Below are positions 6,356 through 12,374 of a stretch of 12,374 bases of DNA, piece after piece. Source of the DNA: Geodermatophilaceae bacterium. GTDB lineage: Bacteria > Actinomycetota > Actinomycetes > Mycobacteriales > Geodermatophilaceae. The notes below the pieces were generated by a model. It did no database searches. It worked only from the letters and a program-made list of their open reading frames with translations, and was not told the DNA's origin. Where the stretch lies: contig JACCSC010000325.1 of NCBI GenBank assembly GCA_013813215.1, positions 1 to 12,374 on the forward strand. Direction: 5' to 3'. Each line of letters begins with the position of its first letter. Position 1 is the stretch's first letter. A program made the translations under genes and the position numbers.

Positions 6356-7110
6356 CCGCCCTGATCCGCTCGGAGTTCCACAAGCTGTTCTCCACCAAGG
6401 TGTGGCTGTGGCTGCTGGTCGGCTCTGCGGCCCTCGGTGCGCTCTTCGTCAGCCTCACGCTGGGCTTCGCCGGCGACCCGAACTCCGGCCTGCCGCCGCT
6501 GGACGACCCCACTGTCCAGCCGGTGGTGTTCAACCCGGCCGGGGCCGCCGTCGTCTTCGCCGTGGTGCTGTCGGTCATCGGCATCACCCAGGAGTTCCGC
6601 CACCGCACGGCGACCCCCACCTTCCTGACCACGCCGCAGCGCCACCGGGTAGTCGTGGCCAAGCTCGTGACCTACTTCCTCGCCGGGCTCGCGTACGCCG
6701 TCGTCACCGCGGCGGTCCTGCTGGCCATCGGTATCCCGTGGCTGACCTCCTCCGGCGCTGAGGTCTCCCTCGGCGGGGACAACGCGAAGGTGTTGATCGG
6801 TGGCTCCCTGGCGGTAGCCCTCTATGCGCTGCTCGGCGTGGGTATCGGCGCGCTGGTCCGCAACCAGGTCGGGGCCATCGTCGGCGCGCTGGTCTACCTG
6901 TTCGTCCTGGAGCCGATCATCCGCAGCATCCCGGCCACCGCGCCGTTCTACCGTTGGCTGCCCGGCGGTGCCCAGGAGGCCTTGACGGCCTCCTTCCAAG
7001 CCCCGGACAACCTGTTCGAGCGGTGGCAGGGCGCCCTGCTACTGATCGGCTACGGTCTGCTCGCGGCGGCGCTGGCGGCCGTCTTCACACTGAGACGTGA
7101 CGTGCACTGA
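6352..7110 (+). CDS. ABC-2 type transporter permease
   Basis: This 252-residue membrane protein starts with the amphipathic MTALIRSEFHKLFSTK typical of ABC-2 permeases, followed by a first helix at about 17-39. An extracytoplasmic loop follows (about 40-60, GDPNSGLPPLDDP), then further helices at about 62-80, 104-130, 147-170, 174-190 and 225-246. The segment GITQEFRHRTATPTFLTTPQR (about 77-97) is the cytoplasmic coupling region seen in this family and probably contacts the ATPase. It overlaps the ATPase gene by 4 bp (ATGA). A dimer of this protein with two ATPase copies would form the exporter. The substrate is unknown. Confidence 0.93.
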   Translation: MTALIRSEFHKLFSTKVWLWLLVGSAALGALFVSLTLGFAGDPNSGLPPLDDPTVQPVVFNPAGAAVVFAVVLSVIGITQEFRHRTATPTFLTTPQRHRVVVAKLVTYFLAGLAYAVVTAAVLLAIGIPWLTSSGAEVSLGGDNAKVLIGGSLAVALYALLGVGIGALVRNQVGAIVGALVYLFVLEPIIRSIPATAPFYRWLPGGAQEALTASFQAPDNLFERWQGALLLIGYGLLAAALAAVFTLRRDVH

Positions 7111-7127
7111 CCGGGATGGGGGGTGAC

Positions 7128-7160
7128 ATGTGGCGCGAGGCGACGAGGAGAACGAGATGA
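7128..7160 (+). other. Possible 10-codon leader reading frame before the ankyrin gene
   Basis: An ATG at 7128 opens the frame MWREATRRTR and stops at the TGA of 7158-7160, overlapping the ankyrin ATG by ATGA. It is preceded by GGGGGGTGAC (7118-7127), a fair Shine-Dalgarno match. Four of its ten codons are Arg, including AGG and two AGA, which are rare in DNA this GC-rich. However, the AGG-AGA pair also forms the Shine-Dalgarno sequence of the ankyrin gene, so the codon content may be incidental. If translated it would couple to the ankyrin gene. Confidence 0.25.
7145..7150 (+). promoter_or_regulatory. Ribosome-binding site that favours the ATG at 7157
   Basis: GAGGAG lies six nt before the ATG at 7157, an ideal distance. 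The competing GTG at 7130 depends on a run of six G at 7118-7123. The better Shine-Dalgarno core and the ATG codon favour 7157 as the start of the ankyrin gene. Confidence 0.6.
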
Positions 7161-7975
7161 GCACGGGAACCCGGATGATGACGCCCGAACGACTGGCCGT
7201 ATTGGTCGAAGCCGGCGCCGTCGAGGAGGTCAGCGCGGCGCTGCGGGAGGATCCCGGCCTCGTCGCGTCCTCCGTCGAGCGGAACGACCTCACCGGTTGG
7301 ACGCCGCTGCACCTGGCCCTGCGGCACGGTCACGCGTCGCTGGTGCGGGTGCTGATCTCCGCCGGCGCCGACCTGTCCGCGCGCACCGAACACGGCCGTA
7401 CGCCGCTGCACATCTGCCTGCAGTACAACCGGCTGCTGCGCGGTGAACTGCTCACCGCCGGCGCCGAGGTGGACAACGCCATCGCGGCCTACTTCGACGA
7501 GGCCGACCTGCTCACCGAGCACCTGGACGCCGACCCCACGGCCCTCGACGACGAGTCCACCGGCATGACGCCGTTGCGCTGGGCGGCGTACGGCTCGGCC
7601 GACGACGTCGTCCGGCTGCTCGTGCAGCGCGGAGCCAGGCTCGACGGCGCACTGCTGGCCGCGGCCGAGGTGAACGGCGTCCTGGTCGCCCGGCTGCTGC
7701 TGGAGGCCGGTGCCGACCCTTCGTGGACCGACCCCGACACCAACGAGAGTGCGTTGCACGTCGCGGCCCGGCACGCGAGCCGGCCGGACAACACCGAGGT
7801 GGCCCGGGTGCTGCTCGACGCCGGAGCCGACGTGGACCTGGTCTCCAGCGACGGCGCGACCGCGCTGGACATCGCGCGGATCGGCGCCGCCCGGCAGTCC
7901 GGGGAGGACGCGGAGCAGCCGGCGGCGTACGCCGAGATGGCAGTGCTGCTGCAGGAGTACGGCGCCCGCGACTAG
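7157..7975 (+). CDS. Ankyrin-repeat protein
   Basis: This 272-residue soluble protein consists mainly of ankyrin repeats. The clearest are at about 46-77 (GWTPLHLALRHGHASLVRVL), 79-105 (HGRTPLHICLQYNRLL), 136-165 (GMTPLRWAAYGSADDVVRLL), 168-190 (LLLEAGADP) and 197-228 (SALHVAARH, then VARVLLDAGAD), with a degenerate last repeat at 231-268. There is no signal peptide, membrane segment or enzyme domain, so a cytoplasmic protein-binding role is likely; the partner is unknown. The ATG at 7157 is preferred because GAGGAG (7145-7150) lies six nt upstream. A GTG at 7130 in the same frame, behind the G-run at 7118-7123, would add nine residues and cannot be excluded. It follows the ABC permease by 46 bp and may share its transcript. 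Confidence 0.92.
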   Translation: MSTGTRMMTPERLAVLVEAGAVEEVSAALREDPGLVASSVERNDLTGWTPLHLALRHGHASLVRVLISAGADLSARTEHGRTPLHICLQYNRLLRGELLTAGAEVDNAIAAYFDEADLLTEHLDADPTALDDESTGMTPLRWAAYGSADDVVRLLVQRGARLDGALLAAAEVNGVLVARLLLEAGADPSWTDPDTNESALHVAARHASRPDNTEVARVLLDAGADVDLVSSDGATALDIARIGAARQSGEDAEQPAAYAEMAVLLQEYGARD

Positions 7976-9384
7976 CACGGCCGCTGTGAAGGAGCTTCGG
8001 CGGCGTCCACCGGCGGGTAGATCTCGGCCAGCAGCTCCGAGAGGCCGGACTCCCCCTGGATCAGGCTCAACACGCGATGGGCGCGTGGCCGGCCGATGCC
8101 GCCGCCCGCCCACGCCAGGAACTTGTGCTCCAGCTCGGCTGGGCTGAGCGCCGCCTCGGGGTCGCCGGGCGCCTGCGTCGGTCCGGACTCCAGTCGCCGC
8201 CCGTCGGTCAGGGTCAGCGTGACCTCGGCCACCCGGCTCGCCGGGAAGGCGCTGGTCATCTCCGCTGACTCGTGCATCTGCAGGGTCATCGCGAGCCGGC
8301 GCGCCTCCGCCCCCATCCGCTCCGGGTGCGCGACGTCATCGACCTCGAGTCGTCGATGGACGGCGGCGCAGGCCACCGTGAACGGAAGGCTGTACTGGGC
8401 TTGCTCGGTGTCTGCCGGACTTCGGGTGCCGAGCCTGGTGGCGGCGTGGAAGGTAGTAACGCGGATGTCCTGGATCTCGCGGGGTGCGACGTCGTACCGC
8501 CGGACCAGGCCGAGGGTGGCGTGAATCGCGGGGTGGCTCCACCGGCACACCGGGTACGGCTTGAAGTACTGCTCGAGGACCATCCATCGGTCGCCCAGGT
8601 CGTCCCAGTCGTCCGCCATGTCCGTCACCAGCGCCGACGGTGCCCCGGTGAATCCGCCCGCGGCGAGCAAGGCGCCCGAGACCCCGGCCTCGGCGCCCCA
8701 CGCAGAGCTGTCCTTGACCATCGACGGATGGTCGATGCAGCGCATCATCGGCGCCCTCGGCGCCTGGTACTCGGCGATGCCCAACGCGTGCGCCGTCTCG
8801 GCCGGGTTCAACGCGAGCAGCCGGGCCGCGACCGCGGCCGCACCGATGGCGTTCCAACTGCCGGAGCTGTGGTAGTCAGACGTGCTGCGATGCAGGACAG
8901 CACCCGCCCGAAACGCGATCTCGTAGCCGACCACCAGCGCCGTCAGCAGGTCCCCCAACGCCGTGGCCGGATTCTCGGTGACGAGGCTCAGCGCGGCGGG
9001 CAACACCGCAACGCCGGCGTGGCCCTTCGTGAGGCGGTGACCGTCATGGCCGTCCATCGCGTCGATCGTGGCGGCGTTGGCGAACGCGGCGCCGAGCGGG
9101 CTGACCGCGCGACCGTCGAAGAGCAGCCGTGCCGTGCGGTCGGCTCCCCGCATGTACTGCACGGCGTGGCCGCGAGCGACGGCCGACAGCCGGGTCCGGT
9201 GGCCGGCCGCGGCCACGCCCAGGAGATCCACCAGACAGGCCCGCATTCGCCCGACGACAGCGGTCGGCAGGTCGTCCAGGGCGAGGTCGTGCACGAACTC
9301 GATCACTGGGCGCGTCACCGTTCGGACGGTACGCAGGTGGGTGGCCGGCGCTGCACCTGCCGGATGGCCGCTAGCCGGGCGCAC
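7972..9384 (-). CDS. MmgE/PrpD family protein
   Basis: This 470-residue protein has the full length and pattern of the MmgE/PrpD fold, which includes 2-methylcitrate dehydratase, cis-aconitate decarboxylase and iminodisuccinate epimerase. Visible marks are the active-site region DAMDGHDGHRLTKGH (108-122) with several His and Asp, HPSMVKDSSAWGAEAG (219-234), and KPYPVCRWSHPAIHA (275-289). No methylcitrate synthase or methylisocitrate lyase gene lies nearby, so PrpD activity should not be assumed. The GTG at 9384 has CCTGAGG opposite 9392-9398, with the GAGG core seven nt before the start. The first ~22 residues are not conserved-looking, so the GTG encoding Val23, giving VTRPVIEF, is possible but has no visible ribosome-binding site. 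Its stop overlaps the ankyrin stop in a shared CTAG. Confidence 0.9.
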   Translation of the reverse strand: MRPASGHPAGAAPATHLRTVRTVTRPVIEFVHDLALDDLPTAVVGRMRACLVDLLGVAAAGHRTRLSAVARGHAVQYMRGADRTARLLFDGRAVSPLGAAFANAATIDAMDGHDGHRLTKGHAGVAVLPAALSLVTENPATALGDLLTALVVGYEIAFRAGAVLHRSTSDYHSSGSWNAIGAAAVAARLLALNPAETAHALGIAEYQAPRAPMMRCIDHPSMVKDSSAWGAEAGVSGALLAAGGFTGAPSALVTDMADDWDDLGDRWMVLEQYFKPYPVCRWSHPAIHATLGLVRRYDVAPREIQDIRVTTFHAATRLGTRSPADTEQAQYSLPFTVACAAVHRRLEVDDVAHPERMGAEARRLAMTLQMHESAEMTSAFPASRVAEVTLTLTDGRRLESGPTQAPGDPEAALSPAELEHKFLAWAGGGIGRPRAHRVLSLIQGESGLSELLAEIYPPVDAAEAPSQRPC

Positions 9385-9480
9385 CGCGTAACCTCAGGAC
9401 GCGTCACCGGCTCCACGCTGCCGACCACGGACGCGGCAGGGCCGGGACCTCCGTTGTCACCGGTGAAGAGGCGAGCGACC
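9385..9480. promoter_or_regulatory. Divergent intergenic region between the MmgE/PrpD gene and kgd
   Basis: These 96 bp must carry the promoters of both flanking genes unless one starts inside its neighbour. I see no convincing -35/-10 pair. A 10-bp palindrome TCACCGGTGA (9457-9466) lies just upstream of kgd and runs into its Shine-Dalgarno region GAAGAGG (9465-9471). TCACCGG occurs again at 9404-9410. A regulatory role is possible but only suggested by symmetry. Confidence 0.35.

Positions 9481-12374
<2,894 letters not shown>

Overview
The window is high-GC DNA from an actinobacterium. The main evidence is the fused E2-E1 2-oxoglutarate dehydrogenase/decarboxylase gene (kgd/odhA type) on the right, an architecture typical of Actinomycetota. 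GC-rich codon use, GTG starts and a tRNA gene without an encoded CCA end fit this. Genus cannot be assigned; a Micromonosporales- or Frankiales-like origin is only an impression. I see no integrase, transposase, CRISPR array, phage gene or rRNA, and most of the window reads as ordinary chromosomal housekeeping and accessory genes.

Left part (1-2620): the 3' end of a DUF305 membrane-anchored protein converges on a MarR-family repressor gene. The repressor is divergent from a small cupin gene. The 75-bp gap between them holds a near-consensus sigma-70 promoter (TTGACA, 17-nt spacer, TCTAAT) covered by five CTTGAC/GTCAAG half-sites. This looks like a complete repressor-operator-target module. 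A tRNA-Arg(CCG) gene follows, then a perfect 16-bp palindrome that could be its terminator, then a protein with two tandem GNAT domains.

Middle part (2684-5354): a DoxX-family membrane protein converges on a leftward group made of an AlkD-like DNA glycosylase, a DUF4126-like membrane protein and a YbjJ-like MFS transporter gene. The MFS gene is broken: its conserved sequence is spread over several frames. Three frame changes each fit the loss of one base, and a larger loss near the N terminus removes roughly TM1.

Right-middle (5429-7975): an ABC ATPase and its ABC-2 permease overlap by ATGA. An ankyrin-repeat protein follows after a short gap that contains a possible 10-codon leader reading frame. 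The ankyrin gene and the convergent MmgE/PrpD-family gene share a CTAG in which both stop codons lie.

Right end (9481-12374): kgd starts at a GTG, divergent from the MmgE/PrpD gene across 96 bp, and runs off the window with its E2 domain and most of its E1 domain present. I did not find a convincing new multi-gene system. The observations most worth checking are the MarR/cupin operator, the decaying MFS gene and the cupin with altered metal ligands.
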